Counted from the stretch's first letter, positions 34,290 through 44,369 are shown. The stretch is 47,500 bases of DNA from Deltaproteobacteria bacterium (GCA_016874835.1 VGTB01000002.1:1-47500); one strand, 5' to 3'. Numbers and translations: made by a program. The notes: generated from the letters alone by a model not told the origin.

Positions 34290-34682
34290 TTGAAGAAATT
34301 GCCTGATTACAGAGAGAAGCAACGGATACTCTACATTGATAAACGACCTGAGGCTGAACTCATCACATACGGAAACGCCTTCCTGGAAGAAGGGAAAGTC
34401 TCTGATGCTCTTGAATTCTACACAGTGGCAAACGATATTACCGGCCTCGAAAAAATCAGGGACATTGCCGAATCCTCTGGAGACGTGATGCTTTATCAAA
34501 ACGCTTTGAAGGCCCTGAAGAGAAACCCTACGGAAAAAGATTGGAATTCAATAGGGGAAAAAGCCTTTGCGTTGCAAAAATATTCCTTCGCCCTTCACGC
34601 CTTTGAAAAGAGCATGAACGACCCCATGATAGATACGATCAGGAGAGCGATTAAAGCGCAAGAAAATGGAAAGACCGCATGA
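34290..34682 (+). CDS. helical-repeat (TPR-like) hypothetical protein upstream of dnaJ
   Basis: 130 codons, all helical, with repeated pairs such as [21 protein letters not shown] and a later segment [17 protein letters not shown] that resemble tetratricopeptide-type repeats. The first codon is a TTG at 34290 and lacks a clear ribosome binding site, so the exact start is uncertain; no other in-frame start is nearby. Its stop overlaps the dnaJ start by four bases (ATGA), a strong sign that the two are co-translated. A co-chaperone or scaffolding role beside DnaJ is a reasonable guess, not more. Confidence 0.65.
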   Translation: MKKLPDYREKQRILYIDKRPEAELITYGNAFLEEGKVSDALEFYTVANDITGLEKIRDIAESSGDVMLYQNALKALKRNPTEKDWNSIGEKAFALQKYSFALHAFEKSMNDPMIDTIRRAIKAQENGKTA

Positions 34683-35740
34683 ATAAACGCTGTTACTATG
34701 AAATCCTGAGAATAGAACGAAACGCCACGGAAGACGAAATAAAGAAAAATTACAGAAAGCTGGCGATGCAGTATCATCCGGACAAAAATCCCGGAGATAA
34801 AGAAGCCGAAGAAAAATTCAAAGAAGCTGCAGAGGCTTACGAGGTTCTCAGCGATAGAGAGAAGCGGGATATTTACGATCGTTTCGGCCATGAAGGATTG
34901 AACGGCATCGGATTTAGAGGATTCTCAGGTTTTGACGACATCTTCTCAAGCTTCAGTGACATCTTCGAGGATGTATTCGGATTCGGAACTGGAAGACCGA
35001 GATCGAGAACGGTCCAGCGCGCGGGTGCCGACCTCCGGTATGATCTCAAGATATCATTTATCGACGCCGCCTTCGGTACGTCGAAAGATATTGAAGTGTC
35101 GAAATTTGAACAGTGCCGCGTTTGCGACGGAATCGGTGCGGCACCGGGAACCTCTCCGGAAACATGTCGACAGTGTTCGGGAAGGGGACAGGTATCCAAG
35201 TCGAGTGGCTTCTTCACCATCAGTACCACCTGCCCTCAATGCAGAGGACAGGGCAGAGTAATAACCAAACCGTGCACAAACTGCAAAGGAACAGGGAGAG
35301 CGAAAATACGAAAAACCGTACATCTCAAGATCCCCGCCGGGGTGGAGACGGGCTCACGACTGAGACTCCGTGGCGAGGGCGAGGAAGGAGTTTACGGCGG
35401 GCCGAACGGTGATCTCTACGTATTCATTCACACGGGGGAACACGAATTTTTCGAAAGAAGAGATCACGACATCTACTGCCGGATTCCCATATCATTTGTC
35501 CAGGCAACCTTAGGAGCGACAATAGAGGTACCGACACTCAATGGAGCGGAAAAACTTAAAATTCCGAAAGGAACCCAGAGCGGAACCACATTCCGTCTCA
35601 GAGGAAAGGGTGTCCCTCACCTCAGAGGATTCGGCCGGGGTGATCAGATCATCGAAACTGTCGTCAAGACCCCCACCAATTTAAGCAGAAGACAGGAAGA
35701 GTTGCTAAGAGAATTCGCGAAACTCAGTGGCGAGTCCTGA
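34679..35740 (+). CDS. dnaJ: DnaJ-type Hsp40 co-chaperone
   Basis: 353 residues: J domain at 1-70 with the HPD motif (YHPDKNPG), a Gly/Phe-rich linker (about 75-108), the four CxxCxGxG zinc repeats ([32 protein letters not shown]; about 143-215) and the C-terminal substrate-binding domain ([18 protein letters not shown]). It stimulates Hsp70 ATPase. dnaK and grpE are not adjacent, so it may be one of several Hsp40 proteins. It is translationally coupled to the preceding small gene. Confidence 0.95.
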   Translation: MNKRCYYEILRIERNATEDEIKKNYRKLAMQYHPDKNPGDKEAEEKFKEAAEAYEVLSDREKRDIYDRFGHEGLNGIGFRGFSGFDDIFSSFSDIFEDVFGFGTGRPRSRTVQRAGADLRYDLKISFIDAAFGTSKDIEVSKFEQCRVCDGIGAAPGTSPETCRQCSGRGQVSKSSGFFTISTTCPQCRGQGRVITKPCTNCKGTGRAKIRKTVHLKIPAGVETGSRLRLRGEGEEGVYGGPNGDLYVFIHTGEHEFFERRDHDIYCRIPISFVQATLGATIEVPTLNGAEKLKIPKGTQSGTTFRLRGKGVPHLRGFGRGDQIIETVVKTPTNLSRRQEELLREFAKLSGES

Positions 35741-35866
35741 TGCATCTCCGTCCTTACGAGAGCTACACTGATAATAAATAGCACCCTCAGCCATGTTCTT
35801 CCCTTTGCAATCCAACCTTTGTATTCCCAAAAAAGAAAGTCTCACTGACAGGTCTGCAAGAAAAAA

Positions 35867-35895
35867 TGGACAATTAGAAATACATCAATTATATT
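35867..35895 (+). promoter_or_regulatory. candidate promoter of the LonB-type protease gene
   Basis: TGGACA (35867-35872), a 17-base spacer and TATATT (35890-35895) in the 200-base gap after dnaJ, about 46 bases before the GTG start. Nearly canonical sigma-70. Confidence 0.5.
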
Positions 35896-35941
35896 ACCGC
35901 CATAATAATGGGAGTGAAAGGATACTTTCGGAGGGCGCGAA

Positions 35942-38416
35942 GTGAGACAGGATATAAAAGACACAGGTAAAGTCCTTGGAGTTCCGCCGGAAAAATTACG
36001 ATGGAGGTGTGACCCCGACTCACTCGGCTTTGAAACCACCGCAGAATGTGATCAGATACCGGGGATTATCGGACAGGAACGAGCACTGAAGGCCATCCGC
36101 ATGGGCTTGGAGATAGAAAGCCCAGGGTACAATATATTTGCCTCCGGCCTTACCGGAACGGGAAAGACGTCGACAATAAAAACCCTTTTGAGCCAGATTG
36201 ACCTGAAGAAACCTCCTCCCAATGACATCTGTTACGTCCACAACTTCAAGGATCATGACATGCCGAAATATATCATGCTCACGGCAGGTACGGGCAGAAA
36301 ATTTCAGAAGGACATGGATGATCTGGTTTCTTTTCTCAGAAGAGAAATTCCCAAGATCTTAGAAAGTGACTATTTCAAAAAGGCCTCCGAGGAAACAATA
36401 AACATATACAGGACAAAGCAGAAGGAAATGATAAAAGCCTTCCACGATAAACTGCAAAAAGAACACCTTCAGCTCGTTCAATATCAGATCGGTCCCTATA
36501 CAAAACAGGATATTGTTCCCGTCATAGAAGGAAAGCCTATTCCTTTTGAGCAGATCGAATCTCTTGCGGAACAGAATAAATTTGATAACGAGGAATTGAA
36601 CAATATAAAAAAGAGCATTGAGCAGTCCCGAATCGAATTTGACACGATCATGAGACAATCGAGGGAAATGGAAAGAGAAATTCAGAAGGAAATCAGTGTT
36701 CTGGAATACAAATACGGACTCCCCGTTGTCAGCAGTGTCATACACGATATTCGTATAAAGTATGCCAGGGACAATCAAAAGCTCAGCGGATACCTGGACG
36801 ATGTTCAGGATCACATTCTTTCTCATTTAAAATCATTCAAGGAGAAAGAGGATGAGCAACCTGCTCCGCAACCTGTTTCCACCGCAGTGATTTACCTGGC
36901 AAAACAATTCCTTGAATACAAGATAAATGTGATCGTTGACAACTCTCACACAGAAAGTGCTCCCGTAATCATCGAAACCACACCCACCTACAAAAACCTT
37001 TTCGGAACGATCGAAAGGGATATTGAAAGACTGGGATACTGGAGTACCGACTTCAGCCGGATCAAGGCCGGATCTCTCCTGCGAGCAAACGGCGGGTACA
37101 TCGTTTTTGACGCCTTTGACGCGCTCATCGAACCCGGCGTATGGGAATTTCTCAAGAGAACTCTGAAAAACCGTCTCATCACCATGCAAAATTATGATCC
37201 CTACAGTATTGTCCCCACCGCATTGAAGCCCGAACCCATCCCCATTGACGTGAAAGTAATCATGATCGGCGACGAATATCTCTATGCTCGGCTGTATAAC
37301 ATGGTGGAAGATTTCAAAAAGATTTTCAAGATCAAAGCACCCTTCGATACGGAGATGCCGAACAACAAAGAAAACAACATGGCGTATGTCAGCTTCATCA
37401 AGAAGATCACAGAGGATGAGAAACTCATGCCCTTTGACAAAAAGGCCGTTGCCGCAGTAATTGAATACGGGGTGCGTCTTACCGGCCACCAGAAAAAGAT
37501 ATCAACCCGATTCAGTGACGTTGCGGATCTGATCAGGGAAGCGTGTTACTGGGCGCAGAAAGATAACCATCAGATTGTAACTGATACGAATGTGGATAGA
37601 GCGTATGACGAAAAAATCAGGAGGGTGAACCTGCTTGAAGATAAAATCAAGGAATTAATTGACGACGGTACCATCATGATCGACACGGAAGGAAACGCAG
37701 TGGGCCAGGTCAACGGTCTCTCCGTGTATGAGTTAGGGGAATATGCATTCGCAAAACCTTCAAAGATCACCGCAGAGACATCTGTCGGAAGGTCAGGCGT
37801 CATCAATATAGAAAGGGAAGCCAAGCTTTCCGGCAAAACCCATGATAAGGGTGTTCTCATCCTGGAGGGATATTTCAGGAGGAAATATGCCCAGGATAAA
37901 AACTTAAACATGTCCGCCAGTATCTGCTTCGAACAATCTTATGGAGAAGTGGATGGAGACAGCGCCTCATCATCCGAGGTCTATGCCATTCTTTCAAGTT
38001 TAGCGAACGTTCCCCTCCGTCAGGAAATCGCGGTGACGGGTTCTGTAAACCAGAAGGGAGAAATACAGCCCGTAGGTGGAATTAATCTGAAGATTGAGGG
38101 ATTTTACGACGTGTGCAACGCAAAGGGTCTCACAGGAACCCAGGGAGTGATTATCCCTTCGATAAACATTCCCGACCTGATGCTGAGAAAAGATGTGGTC
38201 ACATCCGTGTCTGAAGGCAAGTTTCACATCTATGCCGTGAACACAATCGAGGATGGTATTGCCATACTGACCGGAATCGAATGCGGGTTGTTGGGGGAAG
38301 ATGGTTCGTACCCGGCCGGTACGGTACATTTTCTTGTCAACGAGAGGTTGAAAGAGCTCGCCAAGAGTCTCAAGGAAGAAAAAAGCGAGGAAACGGCAAA
38401 AACCGAGGGCAAATAA
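35942..38416 (+). CDS. ATP-dependent Lon-like protease (LonB type)
   Basis: 824 residues with an N-terminal AAA ATPase part containing Walker A GLTGTGKTS near 70-78, a long coiled-coil insert (about 130-310), the second ATPase half (about 340-540), and a C-terminal S16 Lon protease domain. The Ser-Lys dyad is visible: the serine in GDSASSSE near 672 and the lysine in GGINLKIEGF near 717. It lacks the LAN domain of classical LonA, so it is the AAA_32-type Lon found in many Desulfobacterota. It starts with GTG behind CGGAGGGC. A lipoprotein gene follows 21 bases downstream. Confidence 0.93.
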   Translation: MRQDIKDTGKVLGVPPEKLRWRCDPDSLGFETTAECDQIPGIIGQERALKAIRMGLEIESPGYNIFASGLTGTGKTSTIKTLLSQIDLKKPPPNDICYVHNFKDHDMPKYIMLTAGTGRKFQKDMDDLVSFLRREIPKILESDYFKKASEETINIYRTKQKEMIKAFHDKLQKEHLQLVQYQIGPYTKQDIVPVIEGKPIPFEQIESLAEQNKFDNEELNNIKKSIEQSRIEFDTIMRQSREMEREIQKEISVLEYKYGLPVVSSVIHDIRIKYARDNQKLSGYLDDVQDHILSHLKSFKEKEDEQPAPQPVSTAVIYLAKQFLEYKINVIVDNSHTESAPVIIETTPTYKNLFGTIERDIERLGYWSTDFSRIKAGSLLRANGGYIVFDAFDALIEPGVWEFLKRTLKNRLITMQNYDPYSIVPTALKPEPIPIDVKVIMIGDEYLYARLYNMVEDFKKIFKIKAPFDTEMPNNKENNMAYVSFIKKITEDEKLMPFDKKAVAAVIEYGVRLTGHQKKISTRFSDVADLIREACYWAQKDNHQIVTDTNVDRAYDEKIRRVNLLEDKIKELIDDGTIMIDTEGNAVGQVNGLSVYELGEYAFAKPSKITAETSVGRSGVINIEREAKLSGKTHDKGVLILEGYFRRKYAQDKNLNMSASICFEQSYGEVDGDSASSSEVYAILSSLANVPLRQEIAVTGSVNQKGEIQPVGGINLKIEGFYDVCNAKGLTGTQGVIIPSINIPDLMLRKDVVTSVSEGKFHIYAVNTIEDGIAILTGIECGLLGEDGSYPAGTVHFLVNERLKELAKSLKEEKSEETAKTEGK

Positions 38417-38437
38417 CATTTCGGGAAAGGAGACGTC

Positions 38438-38839
38438 ATGTTTCACAATAAGAATTGGTTACTGATATTGTGTGCAGGTATTTTTCTCATGTATGGTTGT
38501 GCCGGATTGGTAGTCGGTGGCGCAGCAGTGGGGGCCGGTTCGGGAACTTACCTTTACATCAACGGCGAATTGAAGACAGACTACTATTCCCCCTTTGACA
38601 AGGTGTGGGCCGCATGCGAAAAAACCGTTGCAGACATGCACGGGTTCGATGTCGTGCCGAACAAGGAAATCGGAACCGGAACTATCGACTCAGTCATTGA
38701 TAATGAAAAGGTCAGATTTTCGGTTACCTATAAGGCAAAAAATGTCACCACGGTAGCCATACGGGTGGGTATCATCGGGAACAAACTCTCGTCACAGCTC
38801 ATTCACGATAAAATCGGTGACAATATCCTGAAGAAATAA
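38438..38839 (+). CDS. DUF3568 lipoprotein
   Basis: 133 residues. The N-terminus has a hydrophobic signal and lipobox YGC (Cys21), and then a glycine/alanine-rich stretch. The remainder has the DUF3568 pattern TYLYINGELKTDYYSPFDKVW and a strand-rich C-terminus. The family is common in Desulfobacterota and has no known activity; a small outer-membrane or periplasmic protein is likely. AAGGAGACG stands six bases before the ATG. It is probably co-transcribed with the Lon-like protease gene, which starts 2.5 kb upstream. Confidence 0.82.
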   Translation: MFHNKNWLLILCAGIFLMYGCAGLVVGGAAVGAGSGTYLYINGELKTDYYSPFDKVWAACEKTVADMHGFDVVPNKEIGTGTIDSVIDNEKVRFSVTYKAKNVTTVAIRVGIIGNKLSSQLIHDKIGDNILKK

Positions 38840-38891
38840 GGATCTTCAGGGACGGGAATGCCTCGCCTTGTACTCTGAAGGGGAACGTCCG

Positions 38892-39875
38892 ATGAAGAAA
38901 AAACTGGTGGTGGGATTGTTCCTCGGCGGACTCCTTGTCTACCTGTCGGTCAGAGGGATTAACTTTCAGGACGTTGTTGAAGGATTCAAAAGCGTCAACT
39001 ATAGATACATCTTGCCTGTCTTGATAATCCTTCTCTGCATGCAGGGATTACGCTCGTTGCGCTGGGGACTGATACTCAGCCCAATAGAAAAAGTCGATCA
39101 ATTTTCTCTCTTTTCCGTAACGAGTGTAGGATTTTTAGCCATCGTCGCCATACCGGCCCGCCTGGGTGAGCTGGTCCGACCTTATCTTATTGCAAACAAA
39201 AGTCACATCAAGATGAGTGCGGCCCTGGGAACTATTTTTGTGGAACGCGTTTTTGACAGCCTCACGGTGCTGATCATTTTCTTTTTCGTGTTGTTCATCA
39301 CGCCATTGCCGTCATGGTTGATACAATCCGGCGCCATTTTTCTTCTCATTACCGTGATGGCCTTTGCAGTCATGATCTTCATGTTCATCAAGAGAGATCC
39401 CTCCCTCGAAGTGTTAAACCGATTACTTCGAAAACTCCCCGAGAAATATTCAACAAAGATAAACCGCCTGCTTCATCACTTCATCGACGGATTTGCCATG
39501 ATCACCAATCTCAAACTCCTATTCAACGTGGGTTTCCTGTCCATCCTGATTTGGTTGATAAATGCGGTTGCCATCTACTTCATGTTTTTATCCTTCGGGT
39601 TCACCCTCCCCCCGGAGGCCACTCTCGTCCTGATGATTGTCCTTATGATCGGGATCGTCATCCCGGCAGCGCCCGGATTCATTGGCAACTGGCACTTTTT
39701 CTGTATTCTCGCACTCTCGTTCTACGGCATTCCCAAGACAGAGGCCCTTACCTTCGCGGTTATTTATCACTTCATCTCCATAGGCTTGGTGATTATCCTC
39801 GGACTGGTGTTTCTTCCTTTCAATAAATTCTCTTACTCCGATCTCACCCTGCAGGTCCCGTCCGGACAAAATTAG
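38892..39875 (+). CDS. lysylphosphatidylglycerol synthase TM-region family protein
   Basis: About 327 residues and eight or nine membrane segments, with the flippase-like LPG_synthase_TM signatures LRSLRWGLIL, ARLGELVRPYLIANK and PAAPGFIGNWHFFC. There is no C-terminal aminoacyl-transferase domain, so it is a stand-alone membrane protein, of the type thought to move lipids or lipid-linked sugars. The ATG at 38892 follows AAGGGGAACG; an earlier in-frame start at 38868 is less well placed. It is followed by a 106-base convergent gap to ntrX. Confidence 0.85.
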   Translation: MKKKLVVGLFLGGLLVYLSVRGINFQDVVEGFKSVNYRYILPVLIILLCMQGLRSLRWGLILSPIEKVDQFSLFSVTSVGFLAIVAIPARLGELVRPYLIANKSHIKMSAALGTIFVERVFDSLTVLIIFFFVLFITPLPSWLIQSGAIFLLITVMAFAVMIFMFIKRDPSLEVLNRLLRKLPEKYSTKINRLLHHFIDGFAMITNLKLLFNVGFLSILIWLINAVAIYFMFLSFGFTLPPEATLVLMIVLMIGIVIPAAPGFIGNWHFFCILALSFYGIPKTEALTFAVIYHFISIGLVIILGLVFLPFNKFSYSDLTLQVPSGQN

Positions 39876-39981
39876 GGGATGCGGGATATCTCTCGAAACA
39901 CATTCCGCTTGTGCGATGATGAAGCGACCATTGACCACAAAGGTCACGCTGGCGGGAAGCTATTGCGTCGGGTTGTTGATG

Positions 39982-41346
39982 CTACTTTGAAACCTCGTCA
40001 ATGCGGTATCTTTTAATTTTCCTGTGAAGGTTGCTCCGCTCGAGGCCGATTGCTTCCGCGGTTTTTGAAATGTTTCCATCAAATTCGAGAAGCTTTTTTA
40101 CAATGTACTTTTTTTCAAACTCCATCTTCGCTTCCCTCAGTGAATCGGCGAGAGACAAAGGAACGGACGCATCAAGAGTTTGGCGCTCCGCGCCCAGAAG
40201 AGGAACATCATTTGCGGAAATCTCATCTTGAGGAACGGTGATGACGAGTCTTTCGATAATATTTTTTAATTCCCTCACATTGCCCGGCCAGTCATGTGCC
40301 ATCAATTTTGCCATGGCGTCATACGCGATTGATTTTTCTCCCACACCTTCCTTCACCGCAAATTCTTTTAAAAACCAGTTCAGCAGGACGGGGATGTCTT
40401 CTTTTCTTTCCCTCAGCGGCGGAACTCTCAGAGGAATGACGTTAAGCCTGTAGAAAAGATCCTGCCTGAATCTCCCCGCCTCCATCTCTTCCTCAAGATT
40501 TTTATTTGAGGCGGCAAGCACTCTCACATCCGTCGGGATGAGGGTGCTTCCCCCTACTCTTTCAATTTTTTTCTCCTGAAGAATTCTGAGTATCTTTGCC
40601 TGTGCCTTCAGGCTCATATCAGCCACCTCATCGAGGAAGATTGTTCCTTCATGCGCCAGATCAAATTTGCCTCTCTTTTTCTCGGTGGCTCCTGTAAACG
40701 CACCTTTCTCATGTCCAAAAAGTTCACTCTCGATCAAATCTTCCGGAATGGCCGCGCAATTGACCTCGACAAAAGGTTTATGCGCCCTCTTGCTCTGTCT
40801 GTGTATGGACCTGGCGACAAGCTCTTTTCCCGTTCCGTTTTCTCCCATGATCAGAATCCACGCGTTCGTGGGAGCCACGATTCCGATCATTTCCTTTAAC
40901 TCCATAATCGGACCGCTGACTCCCGTGAGCTCATAATCCTGAACAATCTTCTGACGTAATAATCTATTTTCCTCCTCCAGCCGGATCACTTCAAAGACAT
41001 GGTTCACGATAAGTATCACCTTTTCCATCGACAGAGGTTTCTCGATGAAATCGAAAGCCCCAAGCTTCGTCGCCTTCACCGCTGTCTCTATGGTGCCATG
41101 ACCCGACATGATTATCACGCGTACCTGGGGATGCTTCGCCTTAATAACCTTGAGCACTTCTATCCCGTCGATACCGGGAAGCCATATATCCAGGAGCATA
41201 AGGTTTGGATATTCCTCTTCGACCATCCTGATGGCTTCCTCACCACTTTCCGCCGTAAGGATATCATACCCCTCGTCCATGAGAATAGAACCGAGGGACT
41301 GGCATATACTCTTTTCATCATCAACGATCAGAATTGTTTTTTGCAT
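39982..41346 (-). CDS. ntrX: sigma-54-dependent response regulator, NtrX type
   Basis: 454 residues: receiver domain with phospho-acceptor Asp53 (LLDIWLPG), AAA+ sigma-54 activator domain with Walker A GENGTGKE near 170 and the GAFTGA loop (HEKGAFTGATEKKRG), and a Fis-type helix-turn-helix (NISKTAEAIGLERSNLHRKI, 428-447). All catalytic motifs for activating sigma-54 RNA polymerase are intact. The partner kinase is immediately upstream; NtrYX pairs control nitrogen, redox or envelope genes depending on the organism. Confidence 0.93.
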   Translation of the reverse strand: MQKTILIVDDEKSICQSLGSILMDEGYDILTAESGEEAIRMVEEEYPNLMLLDIWLPGIDGIEVLKVIKAKHPQVRVIIMSGHGTIETAVKATKLGAFDFIEKPLSMEKVILIVNHVFEVIRLEEENRLLRQKIVQDYELTGVSGPIMELKEMIGIVAPTNAWILIMGENGTGKELVARSIHRQSKRAHKPFVEVNCAAIPEDLIESELFGHEKGAFTGATEKKRGKFDLAHEGTIFLDEVADMSLKAQAKILRILQEKKIERVGGSTLIPTDVRVLAASNKNLEEEMEAGRFRQDLFYRLNVIPLRVPPLRERKEDIPVLLNWFLKEFAVKEGVGEKSIAYDAMAKLMAHDWPGNVRELKNIIERLVITVPQDEISANDVPLLGAERQTLDASVPLSLADSLREAKMEFEKKYIVKKLLEFDGNISKTAEAIGLERSNLHRKIKRYRIDEVSK

Positions 41347-41410
41347 ACGATACTATCAAGTCCTGTCATTCATTTTTACAGACATTTTTTTTCTTTCACT
41401 TCACCGGGGT

Positions 41411-43660
41411 TTACCCTTCCGGCACCGGCAGTTCAAATGCAACAATGGTACCGCTGGGGCTGTTGTCCTTGACGATAATATGTCCATGGTGGTCCGCGAT
41501 GATTGAGCTCACGATGGCAAGTCCAAGGCCCGTCCCGCTCTTTTTCGTTGAGAAGTAAGGCTCAAACATTTTCGTCTTATAACTGTAAGGAACCCCACAC
41601 CCGTTGTCGGCAACCTCGACTCTGGCTTTTCTATGAACCCTGTCGTACGATGTCCTGACAAAAATATGCCCACTCTGTTCATTAATCGCGGCGACGGCGT
41701 TATCTAAGAGGTTCACCATCACCCTTTTTATCTGTTCCGCATCAAGATTCAACTGCGGGATATCCTCACCTCTGTCGAACTCAAACCGAACTCCCTTGTG
41801 GGCATCCTGAAACATGACTACGGAATCATTGATTACCTCGTTGAGATCGTTGGGCACGGCGTCGGTTTCAGGCAATTTCGCGTAACGTGAAAATGTATTG
41901 ACAAGATTCTTCAACACCTCGACCTGATCTATAATCGTTCTGGTACATTCCCGGAATACCGTATCCCCATCATCCAGACTGTCGCCGTACTTCTTTTGCA
42001 GACGCTGAGCAGAGAGCTGAACCGGTGTCAGAGGGTTTTTTATCTCATGAGCCATTCTCCTGGCAATTTCACGCCACGCCGCCGTTCTCTCGGCCTTACG
42101 AATCTGGGAAAGATCTTCAAACACAATCACCATACCCATATAATTCCCCTCATCATCATGTATCAGGGTAGTCGTCATGAGTATCGTCAGCATTTTCCCC
42201 TTGAGCATGAGCTCTATCTGCTTCTCTATAAAACCTTTTCCGGTTTCCTTCAGTTCTCCAAGGATCTCTTCCGCCAGGGCCATATGTTCGGGAATCAAAA
42301 CGTCCTGGTAACGTTTATAGAGAACCTTTTCCCTATTGATATCCAACATCCTCTCTGCGGCCATATTGATGATGGTGATGACATCATTACCATCCACAGA
42401 TACAACTCCGGCAGATACATTACTCAGAACGGTTTCCATGTATTTGCGTCGCTGTTCAAGATCAATATTCACCATTTCGATGTTTTCTTTGCTCTTCTTC
42501 AGATCTCTGGTCATCTTGTTAAAGGAATCAACGAGAACTCCTATCTCGTCGTCAGCAACAACATTGATCTGGTGATCCAGGTCTCCACGGGCTAATTTGT
42601 TTGTTGCATCAGCCAGATCCTGAATGGGCCCGGTGATTCCTTTCGCGAGATACAAACCGAACCATGTTGCAGAAAATATGATCAGAAGCGTTACAATGAA
42701 TAGAGTGATGATATAGCTGAACTTGATCGGATTCTTTAACAGCGAAAGCTGTCGATACTGCTCGGATGTTTTAGAGACAATTCCTATATTGTTGACCAGC
42801 GCCCTGGGAACAAAAAAGCCGACCACCACGAAACCAATAACTTCCGAGGGATTGAGATACGAATACACCGGTGCCATCCCGCTGATCAGATCCCCCGTGT
42901 CTGTAGAATGCACTTCTGAGATGACCTGACCGGTGAATATATCCTCAATAATCTTCGGTGTCAGCGGCACGGGAGAGATGTTCGGATTGTCCGGATCTCT
43001 CAGAATGATATTTCTTTTTTGATTATTCAAGTAAATCCCGAGTAAGCCGAATCGATAGTTTTTCAGCCTCTGTTCAATCAGCGCATTCAGATATTCCGAC
43101 CGTTGTTCGTCATAGAGCCGGTTCTTTGAAATATCCGTACTGATCTGACCGGCATAATACTTCGCGTTGTCAGCCGTCTGTTGATAATACACCTGAGCAA
43201 CTTCAACAGTTTTATTAAGGGCATCTCCTATCGTTAAATTGAACCAATATTCTATGCTGTAGGAGAGAAAGTTTATGGAGACCAGAAACAGAATGAATGT
43301 GGGAATCAGGGATAGACTGACGAAGGCCGCCACGAGTTTCGTACGTATCTTTGATCCAATAACTCCATGCCTTCTCTCAAATATCAGCTTCACCACATTT
43401 CTGATTATCAAAAAAATCAGGAGGAGGATTAAAATAATGTTGATATTAATGAGACCAAAAATAATGACATTATGAGAAATGGGAAGGCTGGTTTCCGTTT
43501 GAGACAGGTAGCTCCAGAGGAGTGTCACAGTAATGATCACAAATACGGTGACCAGAATGATGATGCGTTCCCGCTTGCGCCGCTTCCATTCCTGGCTGTC
43601 GAGGTATGTATGTTCTCGGAACATGTTGAATATCAAAGGATTACTTTCTGCCGATACCAA
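41411..43660 (-). CDS. ntrY: membrane sensor histidine kinase, NtrY type
   Basis: About 749 residues. Two N-terminal membrane segments and a third near 95, a large periplasmic or loop sensor region (about 125-300), another membrane segment, a HAMP domain (about 340-395), a PAS domain (about 400-510), the HisKA motif RRMAHEIKNPLTPVQ (about 535-550) and the ATPase domain with DNGCGVPYSYK and GTGLGLAI. This order is that of NtrY. The ORF opens with TTG at 43660 and overlaps the DUF4390 gene; ATG at 43624 is an alternative and neither start has a clear ribosome binding site. It is encoded immediately before ntrX on the same strand. Confidence 0.92.
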   Translation of the reverse strand: MVSAESNPLIFNMFREHTYLDSQEWKRRKRERIIILVTVFVIITVTLLWSYLSQTETSLPISHNVIIFGLININIILILLLIFLIIRNVVKLIFERRHGVIGSKIRTKLVAAFVSLSLIPTFILFLVSINFLSYSIEYWFNLTIGDALNKTVEVAQVYYQQTADNAKYYAGQISTDISKNRLYDEQRSEYLNALIEQRLKNYRFGLLGIYLNNQKRNIILRDPDNPNISPVPLTPKIIEDIFTGQVISEVHSTDTGDLISGMAPVYSYLNPSEVIGFVVVGFFVPRALVNNIGIVSKTSEQYRQLSLLKNPIKFSYIITLFIVTLLIIFSATWFGLYLAKGITGPIQDLADATNKLARGDLDHQINVVADDEIGVLVDSFNKMTRDLKKSKENIEMVNIDLEQRRKYMETVLSNVSAGVVSVDGNDVITIINMAAERMLDINREKVLYKRYQDVLIPEHMALAEEILGELKETGKGFIEKQIELMLKGKMLTILMTTTLIHDDEGNYMGMVIVFEDLSQIRKAERTAAWREIARRMAHEIKNPLTPVQLSAQRLQKKYGDSLDDGDTVFRECTRTIIDQVEVLKNLVNTFSRYAKLPETDAVPNDLNEVINDSVVMFQDAHKGVRFEFDRGEDIPQLNLDAEQIKRVMVNLLDNAVAAINEQSGHIFVRTSYDRVHRKARVEVADNGCGVPYSYKTKMFEPYFSTKKSGTGLGLAIVSSIIADHHGHIIVKDNSPSGTIVAFELPVPEG

Positions 43661-44202
43661 TCAGTTTCAAAATCCCAGAGTGAAACAAAAAATAATATGT
43701 ATTCCATGTGCATGGGAAGTCTGATCGTATCGAGCTTGGCTTTTATCATCACATAATATGTTTCATCTCTCTGCAGATCAGCAAGCGATGCGACAGCGAT
43801 CCCGTTGATGTCAGCCATCGCCCTTTTCGCACTGTTAAAATCCTGAAATACAGTCTGTTGATGATCTCCTTCGGAGGAAACATAAAATATCTTCTTCACA
43901 TTATCGTACTTGATTGTCTGTTTGACTATGATACTGGCCACTCTCATGTCAATCCAGTACTTCCTCTCCTGATATAATTCCAGGAAAAAAGTAAAGGTGG
44001 TGGGAACACCGGCCAGGATCGCTGATTGCATCTTCTTGGTAAAACAATTCTGCACCCGCGCAAACACCGTGACATTGTGTGCGTGATTCGTGATTATAAT
44101 ATCCGTTATCGTTGCATCCCGTCTGTACGGGCTCAGGGGGAAGATAAGAAGTAAATAAAATGCAAAGAATGCAGCGAACACTACAAGCGGTTTTTTAGGC
44201 AT
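43633..44202 (-). CDS. DUF4390 membrane-anchored protein
   Basis: 189 residues with a single N-terminal membrane segment (about 5-24) and a periplasmic, strand-rich domain of DUF4390 type (GVPTTFTFFLELYQER). The family is nearly always encoded beside ntrY in Proteobacteria, so it may assist that sensor, but its function is unknown. It ends 28 bases inside the TTG-start version of ntrY. Its own Shine-Dalgarno (TAGGTGC) is weak; a short ORF with a better site overlaps its start. Confidence 0.82.
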   Translation of the reverse strand: MPKKPLVVFAAFFAFYLLLIFPLSPYRRDATITDIIITNHAHNVTVFARVQNCFTKKMQSAILAGVPTTFTFFLELYQERKYWIDMRVASIIVKQTIKYDNVKKIFYVSSEGDHQQTVFQDFNSAKRAMADINGIAVASLADLQRDETYYVMIKAKLDTIRLPMHMEYILFFVSLWDFETDWYRQKVIL

Positions 44203-44243
44203 GCACCTATTTTACTCCATACATCCAAAAACACCATTCCCAT
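44181..44243 (-). CDS. possible 20-aa leader peptide overlapping the DUF4390 start
   Basis: Minus-strand ATG at 44243 behind TGAGGAAGAGG opens a 20-codon frame whose TAG lies 20 bases inside the DUF4390 gene. Such an overlap could couple translation of the two. It may also be a chance ORF. Confidence 0.25.
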   Translation of the reverse strand: MGMVFLDVWSKIGACLKNRL

Positions 44244-44302
44244 GCCTCTTCCTCATTCTTCACAATATCAACCCATAGATTTTTCTCATGTTTTTTTCAG
44301 GT

Positions 44303-44331
44303 ATACTAAGAAAGAGAACGCTAAAATGCAA
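44303..44331 (-). promoter_or_regulatory. candidate promoter of the DUF4390-ntrY-ntrX operon
   Basis: On the minus strand TTGCAT (44326-44331), a 17-base spacer and TAGTAT (44303-44308), about 95 bases before the DUF4390 start. Confidence 0.45.
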
Positions 44332-44369
44332 GAGTATTTTATCGGGAATGGAAGAGCTGCGGGCGGATA

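Noticed and set aside
39932-39946. TGACC-ACAAA-GGTCA inverted repeat between the LPG-type membrane protein and ntrX genes as a terminator
   Set aside because: Only five base pairs, no T-run on either strand; too weak to call.
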